Shown here piece after piece: positions 33,861 to 46,314 of a stretch of DNA of 64,000 bases (position 1 is its first letter; each line of letters begins with the position of its first letter). The stretch spans positions 682,001 to 746,000 of the forward strand of contig VTFK01000220.1 of assembly GCA_009617715.1 (NCBI GenBank), read 5' to 3'. Both the position numbers and the translations under genes were made by a program. The stretch comes from Plectrocnemia conspersa (lineage: Eukaryota; Arthropoda; Insecta; Trichoptera; Polycentropodidae). The notes beneath the pieces were generated by a model that did not search any database, was not told where the DNA came from, and was given only the letters and a program-made list of their open reading frames with translations.

Positions 33861-34165
33861 GCACTCTGGCCAACCCCTGAGAACCGTTTAACCTCTGACT
33901 GTAGCCGTGAATGACTAAGCAAGTGTAATTTATACAATATATGTATATAAATAGTTGATTAAGAAAAATAATCGTAATGATCAATAATGCGCGACAACCA
34001 AGTGAACACAATCAACAACTAATATGTAAATTGTGAGACACCAGACAAATTAATATTTTTCAAAGCAAAATTTATTTTTTAAATGTACAGTCCATAAATA
34101 AATGATAAAACAAGGGCGTCCCAGAACTGGTGAAAGACCGGTGAGAAAAGCGAGCTTTGAATATA
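33861..34165. other. Spacer
   Basis: No gene seen. The 64-codon minus frame near 33,817-34,011 has no motif. Confidence 0.45.
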
Positions 34166-35101
34166 TTTTAAACATACGTACATATTGTACATACGAAAAT
34201 ATAACTAATATTTTTTAGAAAATAATTAAAAGATGAAAACATTATTCGGTCTAAGCAAAATATAATATACCTACATAAGATATATGTATATATTTACTTA
34301 TCATTTGTGCATATTTATTCATAAAATATCACTTAAACAGTTTGATTTTTTTATTCAAGAATTTAAGAGAGTTACCCGATATCATAAAACACTTAGGCTT
34401 AAGTCGGTCGTTTTATTAGAAATACCTACCTCATTATTGTTTATAGGGGGCCCTTACGCGAATTTTTTTATGTTTTGAGCATTGGAAACTACTGTGAGAA
34501 CAAACTTTTGGAAATTCAAAAAATCGCATATTTTACAGTTATCTATTTGAAATTAGATAGTATAGTTATATATAAATATATTAACCCAAAAATAGCGCTG
34601 ATAAATGTTTATCGTAGATTTTGCCATTTACGCGATTTTTTATATTTTGAGACTTATAAATTACTGTGATAACCATCTTTTGGAATTTCCAAAAATCGCA
34701 TATTTTACCGTTATCTATTTTAAACTGGATAGGATAGTTATATATAAATATAACCCAGAAATAGCGCTGATAAATGTTTTTCGTGGATTTTGCCCTTAAC
34801 GCGAATTTTTTTTATGTTTTGAGCCATAGAATTTAGTGTGAGAATAAACTTTGAGAGTTCACAAAAATCACATATTTTACAATTATCTATTTAAAACTAG
34901 ATATAGTAGTTATATATTAATATAATAACCCATAACTAGCGCTGAATATATTTTTGAATTTTGACTGAAAACAAATATTTACAATAAAGCAAAGCGGGCA
35001 AGTTTTTTTAATTTCTGTCACCCATATGACCATCTCCCAATTAACCATCGCCCAATTGACCGGAATCGCCCATTTGTCCGTCGCCCAATTGTCGTGTACC
35101 C
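34166..35101 (-). mobile_element. GGGCGA-ended transposon, copy 3, truncated at one end
   Basis: Inverted relative to copies 1 and 2. The intact end is at 35,101 (inward: GGGTACACGACAATTGGGCG) with about six GGGCGA units. The interior repeats follow. Homology stops near 34,166, short of the other end, so one terminus is lost and no target duplication can be assigned. The terminal bases help define the family consensus GGGTACACGAC. Confidence 0.85.
34430..34943. repeat. Three ~171-bp tandem repeats inside element copy 3
   Basis: Recurrent TAGCGCTGATAAATG words near 34,593 and 34,763 and the related word near 34,938 mark units matching those in copies 1 and 2, in inverse orientation. Open frames at 34,284-34,799 are produced by these units. 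Confidence 0.8.
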
Positions 35102-35112
35102 AGATACACCCT

Positions 35113-35415
35113 AGTGATAATTACAAGATGACGGATTCATCCATGTTATATATGACGTGTGGTGGAAACTTATACTTTCTGAGTAAATTGTGCAAGTTGT
35201 CGTAGAATCGAGCGCATTGTATTTGATCAATGCCGATGGCTCTGGCAAGACTGGTGGTAGTTGGTTGTCGCAAAGAAAGGTTTTTATTCCTCTTTAAGAA
35301 ACCATGCAGCCATCCGTGATGTCGTATCGTATCGATGAGGAATATTATTTTTTTCCACAAATTCGAAAGCAAAAGCTCTTATGGATTTTGTTGTCAGGCC
35401 GTAGAACATGTTTTT
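35113..35415 (-). pseudogene. Pogo/Tigger-type transposase, N-terminal fragment
   Basis: The minus strand reads MFYGLTTKSIRAFAFEFVEK and NNIPHRY (35,410-35,330). After a frameshift it reads WLHGFLKRNKNLSLRQPTTT, SLARAIGI, then YKFPPHVIYNMDES (about 35,300-35,121). This is the CENP-B-like DNA-binding region followed by the first catalytic aspartate block (YNxDExG) of pogo-like transposases. The remaining DDE domain is missing, and one frameshift and the altered ESVIL end make it inactive. It abuts truncated GGGCGA copy 3. Confidence 0.85.
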
Positions 35416-36014
35416 ATATGCTTAAAGAGTTTGGCCTTCATCTCCTTTGATAAAGTCAAACATTGAGCATAGATCTGTAAGAATGTGAGCTTTATGACTG
35501 CGCACTCTTATAGTCCACCAGCATTATTCACATTTGCTACAAGTGGTGGCATCTCTGTTAGAATTGGGGAATTAGAGTGCCGGATTTGATTTGATATTGA
35601 TTTACACTATTGATTTTGAAAAAAATCCATACCATCATAAACGCACACATCGTACAGGTTTCAAGATGTGAAAAAAAATTATCAAAATACAGGATATTTT
35701 GAAAACTTACCTGACATCCGTATTTTCAATTTATTTACTGCGCACTCTACCCTACTACACTAACTTCATCCTCATGCCATATGTACATTTATAAAGTTTA
35801 ATCAATACTTAAATAGATCATATTCCTAACATTGTTTTTTTATTGTTTTTACAATCTATGCGCAAAGTACATGTTTTAGCTTACATTTTACTTCATAGAA
35901 CCATATCTATATTTAAAGATTTTCTTTATTGATATATCCGTTTTTGAATTGGACTCTCAACTGAAATGTGTACTATAATCCACAGGAATTTTTTTCAGGT
36001 AAATTTTAGTTATC
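35416..36014. other. Spacer, possibly more decayed pogo DNA
   Basis: A word such as CCACCAGCATTATTCACATT occurs just upstream of the pogo fragment, but no clear protein homology could be followed beyond about 35,560. The remainder is AT-rich. Confidence 0.35.
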
Positions 36015-36029
36015 TCAAATGTTTACGCT

Positions 36030-37112
36030 AGAGTCTCCAATTACTCGAACCATCAACTACTCGAGTATCGAATATTAAAATTTTAAAATACTCGAGTACT
36101 CGAGTACTTTCGAGTATTTACTAAATGTACCAAAATAGCTATTTTTCAAATTCGTGCACATATAAATAAATAAATAAAATACTTAGTATGGTAATTTTTA
36201 CAATTATTTTAACTTTACGAACATACTTTTTAAAAACAATAATGCAAAAAGTGTCTCGAATTTATTATTATTGCTAACCTTTGGTTTTATTATTCCCGTT
36301 ATGGAAAAACCCCTTTCCGTTGCTGTTGATGTTGGTCTTATTGTCATTAACGCGTTGGATAAGGCTTCTAATTTATATCTGTTCGCTTTTTATAGATATA
36401 AAATTTTTTTAACTCTCTTTTTATGTTCTCTTTTTTCATTCCCTTCTCTGCTTTTCTCTTATTTCCTTCGACTATTGACAAAATAGCATTTTGTAATTCT
36501 TCTTGAATAGATTTTTTTTCTTAACAATATACAATATTCTACTCCTTCTGATTAATGCAAAAAATTTCAATCTATATCCTTCGAAGATGTATTTGGGTGA
36601 ATCCCTTTCACTCTAGAGCTAAACGGTTCGCAAAGAACTGACTTTACTTTAAATGCCTTTAAAACACACAATTGTTTTGATTTATATTTTAAGCTGAGGG
36701 ATCAGTATAAACAATTTACAACACTTTACGCTACAACTGCATAGTCATAAAAACTAAATTTTTTTTTAGATATTTCATATTGTTTATTGCTATAAATTAG
36801 ATAAGTCGGGACTGTCGAACAGAAAACACAAAAGAAATTTCTTCGTCGTACCCACTAACATAGCCGACGACCGGAACTATAGAACTATGAAAATATTATA
36901 CCTGATAGTAACCGCTCGAACTCGGGACTTCGGGCCTAAACGCCAAATAAAAAAAGCAAGACGTTAACCTTTACCGGACCGAGTTAGTTATTTTTTTGTT
37001 TCTGAAATATTTCAAATTTTTTTTAATTTCAATTAAAGTAATTTTTTACTCGATTATCAAGTGCATTTTTTTTAGACAGGTAACTCGAGTATCAGTACTC
37101 GATTACTCAAAT
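36030..37112 (-). mobile_element. hAT family A, copy 3, with its right terminal repeat end lost (1,083 bp)
   Basis: The left end TAGAGTCTCCAATT is intact and preceded by GTTTACGC (36,022-36,029). The same 8 bp follow the element at 37,113-37,120. The expected right end (AGAGACTCTA) is missing: the sequence passes from GATTACTC straight into flank. The 15-mer CTCAAATGTTTACGC stands on both sides (36,015-36,029 and 37,106-37,120). The 55-codon C-terminal transposase piece is at 36,204-36,371, minus. It cannot be mobilised with one end gone. Confidence 0.9.
36204..36371 (-). pseudogene. hAT family A transposase, C-terminal dimerisation segment
   Basis: Same 168-nt segment as in copy 1, ending in a stop at 36,204-36,206. 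It retains the ATER motif and the LFLK-type end. No catalytic region is present. Confidence 0.75.
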
Positions 37113-37126
37113 GTTTACGCGCAGTA

Positions 37127-37996
37127 GAGTACGCTCGGGATAAGGATGCCGGTTTGTTATTGTGTGCGTGTACATGTATATGAGAGGGAGAAGCGATGTA
37201 GCGTGTACTTCGTTGTCTCGCTTTCTCTTTTAAGGACAGTCGCTGATTCGTCAACGCTGGTATTCGTCATTAAAGTGCAGTGTGGCACAGAATTTCGATC
37301 TTCTCTAGTGATTTATTTTAAATAATTTTGTGTTGATATTGGTTTAACCCAGATATACCCACTATCCCATGGGTAGGTCACTAAACTCGTGCCACTGTTT
37401 TTATTTATAAATGAAATTTTAAGAGAACAAAATTTTTTGGGCATATCTGGGCTAATTGATATCAAGGCTTCAAATATACACTGTAAGCTATTCGTTCTCT
37501 TACCCGTGGATTAAAATATTTTAATTATTTTTTCAATAATCCGTACGTTGTTGGTTTTTTTTTACTATTCTCTGTAAGGCTTAAAAAAGTTATTATTCTT
37601 ATCGTTGCGCCAATGATAATTTTGTAATTTATTCAATGGATTCTAATGATTTAATAGTGTCGTTAAGCCATTAAACAATCTGAGAATAATTTCTTTTCCA
37701 ATTTTATATCTTTTTGCTTTTGAAGAATAGCTAAAGACTTCATTCTTTTTTTGACTAGTGAAAGATATTGAATCTTGCAAATATTTAATTAATGACATCA
37801 ATGTCTGGTTTCTTCGATTATATCAATATTTTTTAATTGTCCGTTGAAATTTCCAACTTAGCTCAGATGTATGTATGTTAAATAAACATATATTTTCTTT
37901 TAAAATAAAAAAATTAAATATTCTGAGCGAAATTGTTTTGAGCCACACAGTTCACGCACACAATAACAAACCGGAATCCTTATCCCGAGCGTACTC
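37127..37996 (+). mobile_element. TA-flanked non-coding DNA transposon, copy A (870 bp, complete)
   Basis: Terminal inverted repeats of 44 bp with one mismatch, beginning GAGTACGCTCGGGATAAGGA. Both sides are flanked by TA (37,125-37,126 and 37,997-37,998), as for Tc1/mariner/pogo elements. No transposase is encoded; the short minus frame containing RLSLKEKARQRSTRY is not recognisable. It starts 6 bp after the duplication of hAT family A copy 3. Related copies: 45,241, 46,766 and 53,114. Confidence 0.9.
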
Positions 37997-38139
37997 TAAG
38001 TGTCTATACTTTAGAACAGAATTGGACACCCTTGATTTATAGCATCTTATTATATAGCAATATTTTTAACATACGCTTTTTGCGCGCTTAACTCTTGGTT
38101 AAATTCGTGCCTGAATACGTTTGTTTGTGTGTATATATT

Positions 38140-38430
38140 AAAATTCTTACGATTCCGCGCCGCTGCCGTATATCACGATCGGAATAAATCACGGTGAACG
38201 AAAAGCGGTTTTAAAGCGCACAAATTTTTGCATCGTCTACGACTCAATTACGGCGACAATTCGGACCATGGGCCGAAAATATTAAAATAACACGCGTACA
38301 GGGGCAACCGCCGGGAATCCGGTGGCAGGATTCCTTCGCCCTGTTCCGGGAATGCGACAGATCTTATCGGCATTTGCGTACCTTAACCTTTGACGTCCCG
38401 GGACGGGACACTGTGAGCCTTTTGTCGAGT
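38140..38430. other. GC-richer island, candidate conserved non-coding element
   Basis: CG-rich words such as CGCCGCTGCCGTATATCACG (about 38,159) and ACGTCCCGGGACGGGAC (about 38,392), the latter containing an imperfect inverted repeat. No open frame. Confidence 0.25.
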
Positions 38431-39199
38431 GAACTAAGCTATTTAACGTCCCTTTTGTATTCCCTTGTTATGTGAAAATTGTATCTGTCACTAGTTCTTC
38501 TAACCAGAATTGAATATTCGTCTTCGAATATTCTTGTTTAAAAAATCAATTGGGCGTTCAAGGGACCCTTTGACTAAAGTCAATTGATTTTTTTATTTCT
38601 TTACGCAAAAATCAGTAAAAAAAATGATTTTCAAGAAAAAACTTTTTTTTGTGAATAATCATAAAATATTATTTTAAATGAATAAAAATTAAAAAATCAG
38701 AACATTTAAACACAGTATCAAGGTAAAATTTGCATTTTTCAAAAAAAACAATAAAATATTATTTTTGATTAACGCGTTCAAAGGGTTAAGGTTGCTAGCA
38801 TATCTAGTTTGAATTCTGTATGGGCTTAAAATTTATCTAGATTTACCGTATTGCCATCTAAATGATCAGTGAATCTGTAGCTTATTGATAATTTAATACT
38901 TTTCCATGCAAAAAGTATTCCAATGACTTGAAAAAGTGATAGTCAGTTACTACAATGTAGAGTGAATAAGAAATAAGACAGAGTTTCATGCTCTTGTACA
39001 TAGTTTGAGTAGCGTTTTTTATGCAACATCGTTTATTGTCTTCCAAGAGTATTTAATCGCAGTTTCAGTAGATATTTACAAGTTGTAGTGGATAATAATA
39101 AGTATTTCCAAAATATTAATAATTTAAAACAAATTTGTATTCTAAGTATTTATTGCATCTTTCAGTCAATTTTTTAAATATATTAACATAAAATGTTCG
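38431..39199. other. AT-rich spacer
   Basis: No gene seen. Two imperfect repeats of an AATAAAATATTATTTT-type word occur (38,660-38,770). Confidence 0.45.
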
Positions 39200-39415
39200 A
39201 GGCTTTGATACAAAATATTTCGATAGCCACCTTTTTACATCGACTGTATTTTGATTGTTTTCCATCTAGGAAATGTTGCGTCGTTCGAAATAAATGGTAG
39301 TCGGAAGGAGCAAGGTATGGAGAACAAGGTGTATGAGATAAAACCTTTTAGCCACATTCTTGGATTTTATCGAGAGATGCTCATTGTCGTGTTGTCTGAT
39401 AAATCTCGCCACTAA
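39200..39415 (-). pseudogene. Mariner (mellifera-type) transposase, C-terminal fragment
   Basis: The minus strand reads a PCSPYLAPSDYHLFR block followed by QHFLDGKQ. This fits the mellifera-type mariner third-aspartate region (PPYSPDLAPSDYHLFRSLQHFLDGK). Stops occur downstream. About 70 codons of similarity, no ends. Confidence 0.8.
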
Positions 39416-39499
39416 AAAAGGTTCCTCACCACTGCCTTAAAACCCGAAATTTAAAATCCGTGCATTTTTAAGTTATTTTACATCTTAGAAACATTTAAT

Positions 39500-39910
39500 T
39501 TGTCAAATAAACCACTGCAAGTTGCAATTAAGATCCTTATTGATGCAAAGTACAGTACAAAAAAATTAGGAATATTTATAGTAACTTATTCTGCTATACT
39601 TGTTATTGTGGAGCATTTGAGTAAAATGGCTTGTGACTTAAGTAACAAATTTTTTGATTTAAATGAAACTGCTGTTCTTCTTGATACTAATCCAGTAATT
39701 TCTAGCTACGTCAATGAGCACGCCGTTGTATTTTTATTGTTAAATAGTGCTTTAAAAGATTCACAATTTTGCACTTCCAAGAATTCAAGAAATCTTTTAA
39801 AACACTATTTATCATTAAAAATACAACGGCTTGGTCATTGGCGTAGCCATTATACAAAAATTACGCAAAACTCACCTTACATGATTTTTTTTCAATATGA
39901 GATGAAATGA
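39500..39910 (+). other. 136-codon open frame spanning a fold-back; probably not a gene
   Basis: The longest plus frame of the area, without a known motif. Residues from about 68 to 117 are encoded by a small inverted repeat (39,703-39,849), so much of its openness comes from a repeat. There is no evidence of a promoter, splicing or homologue. Confidence 0.2.
39703..39849. repeat. Fold-back, ~57-bp arms with ~30-nt spacer
   Basis: The left arm starts TAGCTACGTCAATGAGCACG. The right arm, reverse-complemented, reads TGGCTACGCCAATGACCAAG, and both continue through CCGTTGTATTTTTA to AGTGNTTTAAAAGATT. This is a short MITE-like hairpin. No target duplication could be fixed. Confidence 0.8.
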
Positions 39911-39969
39911 TTTTTACTACATGTTTATTTATATTCACAATTTAGATTTAATAAAAAATTAGAAATATG

Positions 39970-41870
39970 TTCAATGACTTTAAGACTTCTTTTTTGCTTT
40001 AAGATTTTTAAGCTCCATTTTCGATGCTTGTTTATGTTCAATAGCCGGTGATGCAAGATTGTTAAGTTTTAATTTTTTAGTCTTTTATAATGTTTAACTC
40101 ACTAAAGAGCCTTCAAACACACGTCACAGCTATTTTAAGAATAAAAAATAATATAAAAACCACTTCTGAAAATTAATTTTCTAAATTATTGTATTTACGG
40201 TCAAATTTTCAATTGTAAAATTGCGTGAATAAACTGGGCATCAAATTATTCTGAGAAAACTTTTGTGTATTTTTTTCTAAGTTTCAAACATTTTTTTCTT
40301 CTGATGTATTGATTATATATAATATAAGATAACTGAAATAGTTTTTCACTAGCTGCATTTATTGAAAGCGATTCTTAAATTGAACGGTTACCTCTTCAAT
40401 AATATTATAAAATACATTAACTTATACATTAGCTTTCGATTTTATTCCTTTATATGAATTTCATCATTTACTTATATTATCATATATATTATTCGTATTT
40501 GTCTATAATACTATTTAATATCTGCAAAGGTTTAAAACATAATTTCACTTAAATAAAAGTAAAAGTTAATACGAAGTTAAAATTTATCATTTTATTTTTT
40601 ATTCGGCTTACTATTTCCCTTTTTTAATTTTTCTGTTGATTTTAGATTTATTTCCGTTACTGCCTTTATTATATCAGTAAAATAAGCTTTACTGCAAATA
40701 TAAACTGCACTCTACTTGACAACGAGTAGAATTCAGATTTTCAAGGAAACTTCTGACTTCATGGAAAAATTATAAAAAAAATCCCACTTCTTTATATAAT
40801 TGCCAAATAGATATTCTGAATAGTAACAATGATTAACGGTACTTAATGGCAATTAAAAATATTGATTTATTTAATTATCAACGATTTAGTTGATAACTAA
40901 ATTTAAATTATGATGTACAATGGACATATTCAGCATTTGATTAAATATTTTTAATCCCTTTTTCACACTATTATAAACACCACTCATAACACTTGCTTCA
41001 ATATTTTTCAATAGGAATATTCTTCTGCTGAATGATGGCTCAATTAAAAAAAATGTTTCGCTAATATTGAAGTTTGTGGATTGTTGAATAAGTTATTTTT
41101 TTAAGCCTTCTATTAACTCATTTTGTATTATTGGACTTAAATAATTTATTGATCCAGCTAGTATTTATATATTATTTGTTTTATAATATCCTCATAAGTA
41201 GCACACAATTGAACTTGAGATAAAAAGTTTCCAATATAATCATCTGAAAGTTTTTTTTCTGCGACCTCGAAATTTTTACATAATTGCTATTCGAAATAGT
41301 CGCTCCAAAATATTTTCTAATACGAACTTCTTATCGTTTTTGTTGTTTAATATTTTTATTGGCGGTCAATTTTTTTTCATATTTCGTATACTGCACAGAC
41401 TTTAATTTGTTGTTTAGATATACTATGCACTTTAATGGCTGTAGTTAAATTTTATCAATCTCATTCTAGAACGCAATTTACTATTGATTTTTTGTAAAAA
41501 GCCAACATGGTTCACAATAAATGAAATCCATAATAATACAATTTTTTTTTTACAAACTTTTTTTTCTAAAACTTATGTTGTGTTGTCAGGAGTATTTATA
41601 AAATGTCTATTAAGCACAAAATTTATAAAAAAAAAACATTCTGATGTAGATAATTTTCGATATCCTTTTTCGCAGTGTTTATAAATTCAACAGCATCAGA
41701 TATGTTTTCAATGATTTCTTTGTCACCAACATTTTGATTTTCATGTGTTCCGGATTTTTCATTAGTTGCAACATATTTGATGGCACTTTCTCCTTTAATG
41801 CTTTTATCAATTACATCAATTGCTTCGCCAGAAGCAATTTTTTATTTTGATTATTTTATCGTCGTACTTA
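39970..41870 (-). pseudogene. TTF-finger hAT (DUF4371/ZMYM-like) transposase, heavily decayed
   Basis: Minus-strand pieces appear in the family's order: ASGEAIDVIDKSIKGESAIK (about 41,840), EKKLSDDYIGNFLSQVQLC (about 41,240), SVMSGVYNSVKKGLKIFNQM and HHNLNLVIN (41,000-40,900, the G-YKG-Q...HSLNLV block), TDIIKAVTEIN (about 40,660), and LASPAIEHKQASKMELKNLK (about 40,030, the SIEHE C-terminal block). Stops and frameshifts are frequent. Terminal repeats were not located, so the element limits are unknown. Assignment rests on motif order recalled for the family. Confidence 0.65.
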
Positions 41871-43734
41871 TTTTATTTTATTTTTATTTTTCGATTTTAA
41901 TTAATTTTTTCTGTGCACCATATTTTAATGCTTCATGCTATTTCTTGTAAGACGATGATTTTTATTTTTAAAATAAAACCTAAACTACGCAATTTAAAAT
42001 CCATGTATCCACATGATTTTAAAATAACCTAAAACCCTGTTATTTTTAACGGGTATCAAGTTATTTTTAAATATTTATATCTCACACAATTTTCCGGCTA
42101 ATTTTCTATTTCACAAAACCCATCTAGTGAGTGCGGTATATTTATTTAACAGCCCGAAACTATTGTTTTACAATGTAAGTTTCACTACACATCTCCTTAC
42201 AGCATCCTTAAACATTTGTCGTTTACAAAAAAATTAAAATGCAAATATTTGCGAAAAAATCACACGACATACTCGAATGATAGTCGTACACAAAAAACGG
42301 CATCTAAGTCTATTGCTATTATATACGGTCAGCTTGTTCGCTATCCATCGGTTGATGATTAGCACCGCTAGCAAGAGATGTAGACAAAAATATTTTAAAT
42401 ATTTTAATGCAATTTTGATATCAATTATTTGATTAGCTAATTAATATTTATTATCGATTTAGAAGTATCAAAAAAAATATTCTTTACTTTTACAAATATG
42501 ATTCTGCGTGTACAATTAGCTGATTCATAAATAATATTTTAAATTTGATGATGCTTTCAAGTTGATAATGGTCGGCACTTTGACTCATTTTTGCTGTCAC
42601 CAATATATTGGGACGAGTGAGCCGTATCATGTGTTTTAACTATAAGCAAATTCATATATTAAAATTATCATACGCTCACGAACAAAATGCGAAATAATAG
42701 TGGTTCTGAAACATTTCTTTGCCATTTTTTATATCTTACTTTGCTTTTATGACAAAATTATATCTTGTCTTTGGTCTTTAAATTTTATATATTATTACTG
42801 AAAATAAATCTTTATTAAAATTACATTAGTGTAATCTGCGGATCAGATTGTTTATTCGTTATTCTACAGATATCTTAAAACTGATTTTTTTAACAACCAT
42901 AATTGTTTTGTGACAAACAATATTTTAACCGCCGTTGTAATTAATTTTGAAGTATTAATTTGAAGTATAGGAACTCTCTCTCTTCTTACTTATATTTTTA
43001 ATAAACCTCTGCTTTTTGCTTCCCATAAGAAATTCTGAATTTACATGTATTCTGTATTTAAATATATTGAAAACTATTCCGTCTGATTTCTATTATAGTA
43101 AATTTTAATAATTGCCACCGATACACCTTTAATCTTTTAACTTCTAAATCTATTATTTAACAAGAAAATTACTGTTATCTTTCCAATCGTCGTATTTAGT
43201 TGAATGCGGCTTTAGCCTTGTAAATGATTTGTTATTAAAAAAAACGAAACAGTGTAGATTTAAGAATAAAATTGAACAAATTAGTACCTCATGCAGTACA
43301 CATCAATCACAAAGATAGCACTAATTTCCATGCTATTTTTTCAGAGTAGATTCACATAATATATTTATAATACATTTACTTACACGTAAACCACGTGAAT
43401 TTGTATATAAATATTGTTAATATGTTTTTAAGACTGGTATAAAACCAATTTAATACCATCTAAATTAATAATATAAATATAAAAATAAAGTACTGGCAAT
43501 GACGTTTTTGTTAAATTTTCTTCTTTAAATAGACATATTAACTACATTACTAAATATCGAGAATAAATAAATAAATATATTTAACCATGTAGCTTACGTA
43601 TTTTTTAATCTTGTAAAATGTAAGTCAGATTAAAAATAGTTTTGACACCTGTGCATTTTTATTTGAAGCAGCTTTTCACTATAAAATTATGATATATGGA
43701 TTTTTGACGCGATTTTTGTTTTTGACAGGGGTTT
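41871..43734. other. AT-rich spacer
   Basis: No gene seen. Part of the 42,000-42,350 stretch may be the undetected 5' end of the TTF-hAT. No clear repeat mate. Confidence 0.45.
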
Positions 43735-44180
43735 ATCTCAAAACCTAAAAATCAATATCATTGAATATTCATGTTGTATGCCATTCACCAGGTTTACCCG
43801 TCATTTTATTTTTAACCGCTCATTCATGTCCATCAAAACCCATCACGTAGCCGATAAATCCGACGAATATTGAGATAAACGGCGAGTAACGACAAGCGAT
43901 AAATAACGGATACGACCGTTTTCACTATAACAGTCTCACTGTGACGATCGTTCCCTCTTGTGAACGTGTCGCATAAACCGCTTTTGATATCGCGTTAAAC
44001 CCCAATGTCCAAGCGGGGGGTGATGGGAGGCGGCGGTTTGAGTGTCGTCGAACGTGTCGGCGCCGCGATAAAGAAAAGCGGCGAAGAAAGAAATTCCTGA
44101 TACATGTTCGATCGATTCGAACTACAACGGTTTTATGGTTGGACTAAACCGCGAATGGTTTAAATGATTACAAAAAAAAA
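43735..44180. other. GC-rich island, candidate conserved non-coding element
   Basis: Contains GGGGGGTGATGGGAGGCGGC (about 44,015) and several CG-rich words (GTCGTCGAACGTGTCGGCGC, about 44,044). No coding frame. Confidence 0.3.
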
Positions 44181-44423
44181 AATATAATCGGAATTTCGCT
44201 TGATAGTCAATCGCGTTACTAGATTTGTGCCGCCAATTTTCTAATCAAATGCTTATCATTTAATAAAATACTATATCTAGGAAATATCAAAAATACATCT
44301 CTGTAAAAAACTGATATGATGTTCCTATATGTGTACATGAATATTTCGATTAATAAAATATTATCAATTATATTGTTTTAATTTTCTATTGAAACAATTT
44401 TTATTTTTATAATTAAATACTAT

Positions 44424-44744
44424 TTGTGCAAAATACGAAAATCAAATATTTTAGTTTATAATATAAATATTTATAATTTGGCAGTGTATGTGGATGCCCT
44501 ACAAACACACCTTATCTCATTAAAATATTATTTATTAGACTTCTATTACATCTCATTCTTCGATTCACACGAACGATCGTCATTAGCGAAAGTTCTGTAT
44601 TATTTGCATACACATGTATCGCATTACTTAAAACACAATGGTAAACCGATAGCGGAAAACCACCAAATGCCAAAACGCTCATCACTTATATTCGCTATCG
44701 GCTTGTACGAAAATTCTAGTAGACTTTTAGATGAGATAGATTAA
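44424..44744 (+). other. 106-codon open frame, unrecognised
   Basis: The frame starts MCKIRKSNIL and ends NSSRLLDEID. The second half (from about codon 50) has balanced composition (for example SSLAKVLYYLHTHVSHYLKH), the first half is AT-driven. No known domain, signal peptide or splice site. It could be a chance frame or a remnant of an unknown gene. Confidence 0.15.
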
Positions 44745-44960
44745 CGACTTTTAATTTAGCAACACGTAACCAGATACGCGGCACGTACTCTTCCGGCGAC
44801 TCGTCATCAATCATCCCGTGAGATATTGTAGATGCTGCGCGAGGTAGTCCGAGTAGAAACAAAGACTCGTCACTCTGTGTATTTCAAAGAGGGAATGATT
44901 TACGAATTCGTGATCTGAACGCTTGACGTTTCCGTTTCATGTTTCGAGTGTATGTGCTAA
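44745..44960. other. Small GC-richer island
   Basis: CG-bearing words such as GATACGCGGCACGTACTC near 44,773. No coding frame. Confidence 0.25.
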
Positions 44961-45240
44961 TTGAAAGCGACGAAAGATAAAATTTCAATGTACACAGAAA
45001 AAATGAGAGTGTTGATATGAATGAATATTATGCAAATATTTTTATTTTTCTTGATAGTTGTAAAGTATGTTTTTTAAATTAGCAACACTTTTTCTAACGA
45101 CAGCCAATTTAACAGCTGATTTGCGCTCAGTATGCTTTGCCATTTCACTATGAATAGACTTATTAAATAACGCTTGCAAATAATGCAAATTTATTTCGAA
45201 AATCGTGGTTTAGTTCGCGTGCATGAAACTTAACGTGCGC

Positions 45241-45787
45241 TACACTGTAAGTTATTCGTTCTCTTACCCGTGGATTAAAATATTTTAATTATTTTTCCAA
45301 TAATCCGTACGTTGTTGCTTTTTTTAAGAACACACTGATTCTCTGTATTCGTCATTAAAAAAAAGTTATTATTCTTATCGTTATGCCCACTGTCCCAATC
45401 AAACTGTTTTTTTTTTTAATTTATTCAATGGATTCTAATGATTTAACAGAGTCGTCGAGCCATTAATCCGTACACTATCTGCGAATAATTTATTTCCCCA
45501 TTAAATATAATTTTTTGATTTTTGAAGAATCGAGCTAAATAACTTTTTGATTATTTTTTTGACTAGTGAAAGATTTTTGAATTTTGCAAATATTTAATTA
45601 ATGACATCAATGTCTGGTTTTTCGATTATATATTATATTTTTAATTGTCCGTTGAAATTTCCAACTTAGCTCAGATGTATGTATGTTAAATAAACATATA
45701 TTTTCGTATACATATTTTTTTCATATAATTGAACCACACAGTTCACGCACACAATAACAAACCGGAATCCTTATCACGAGCGTACTC
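45241..45787 (+). mobile_element. TA-flanked element, copy C (left third missing)
   Basis: Matches the right two-thirds of copy A from TACACTGTAAG onward and ends with GAGCGTACTC followed by TA (45,788-45,789). It has several small internal deletions and one transposed word relative to copy A. The left inverted repeat is absent. Confidence 0.85.
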
Positions 45788-45789
45788 TA

Positions 45790-46314
45790 CCTAGATCTTA
45801 AATCTAGTCCCTTTGCCGGGAAAGTAAATCAAATATAACAAGCAAATTATTTATCTATTAGTATAAATCTATAAAAAAATCAGTAATTTCGTACACTTCC
45901 CCGGTTTAGGTTTCATATTTAATACTTGTAGGTACCCAACAAAATTTCAGTCACTACAAAATATATCGTATAGAATTTCGGCAAATGCTTCATGGTCTGT
46001 CCGCAACTCAATGTTACACCGTAATTTAAAAATAAATATCAAAACTGAACACTTTGATAAACTAAATTCAAAAAACCGCAAGAGAATCAAAGCTCATAAA
46101 AACGCGTTAATAAAATAATATACAAGAAATATCAATAAATAATAAAAAAATGAACTACTAATTGATATTTATAATAAAAAAATTAATATTATTAAAAAAA
46201 TGTGATTTTTGACAATAAAAAAATCCACAAAAACTAGACATATCTAAGCACAATTGTAATGGTCGCACTCATTAAGGTAGCACTATCAATATTCTTTTCG
46301 GCGTTTGTATTATA
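45790..46314. other. AT-rich spacer
   Basis: No gene or recognised repeat. Confidence 0.5.

Noticed and set aside
37072..37254. Minus frame with RLSLKEKARQRSTRY as a transposase N-terminus
   Set aside because: It spans the TA-element end and its neighbour, recurs only because the element recurs, and matches no transposase motif.
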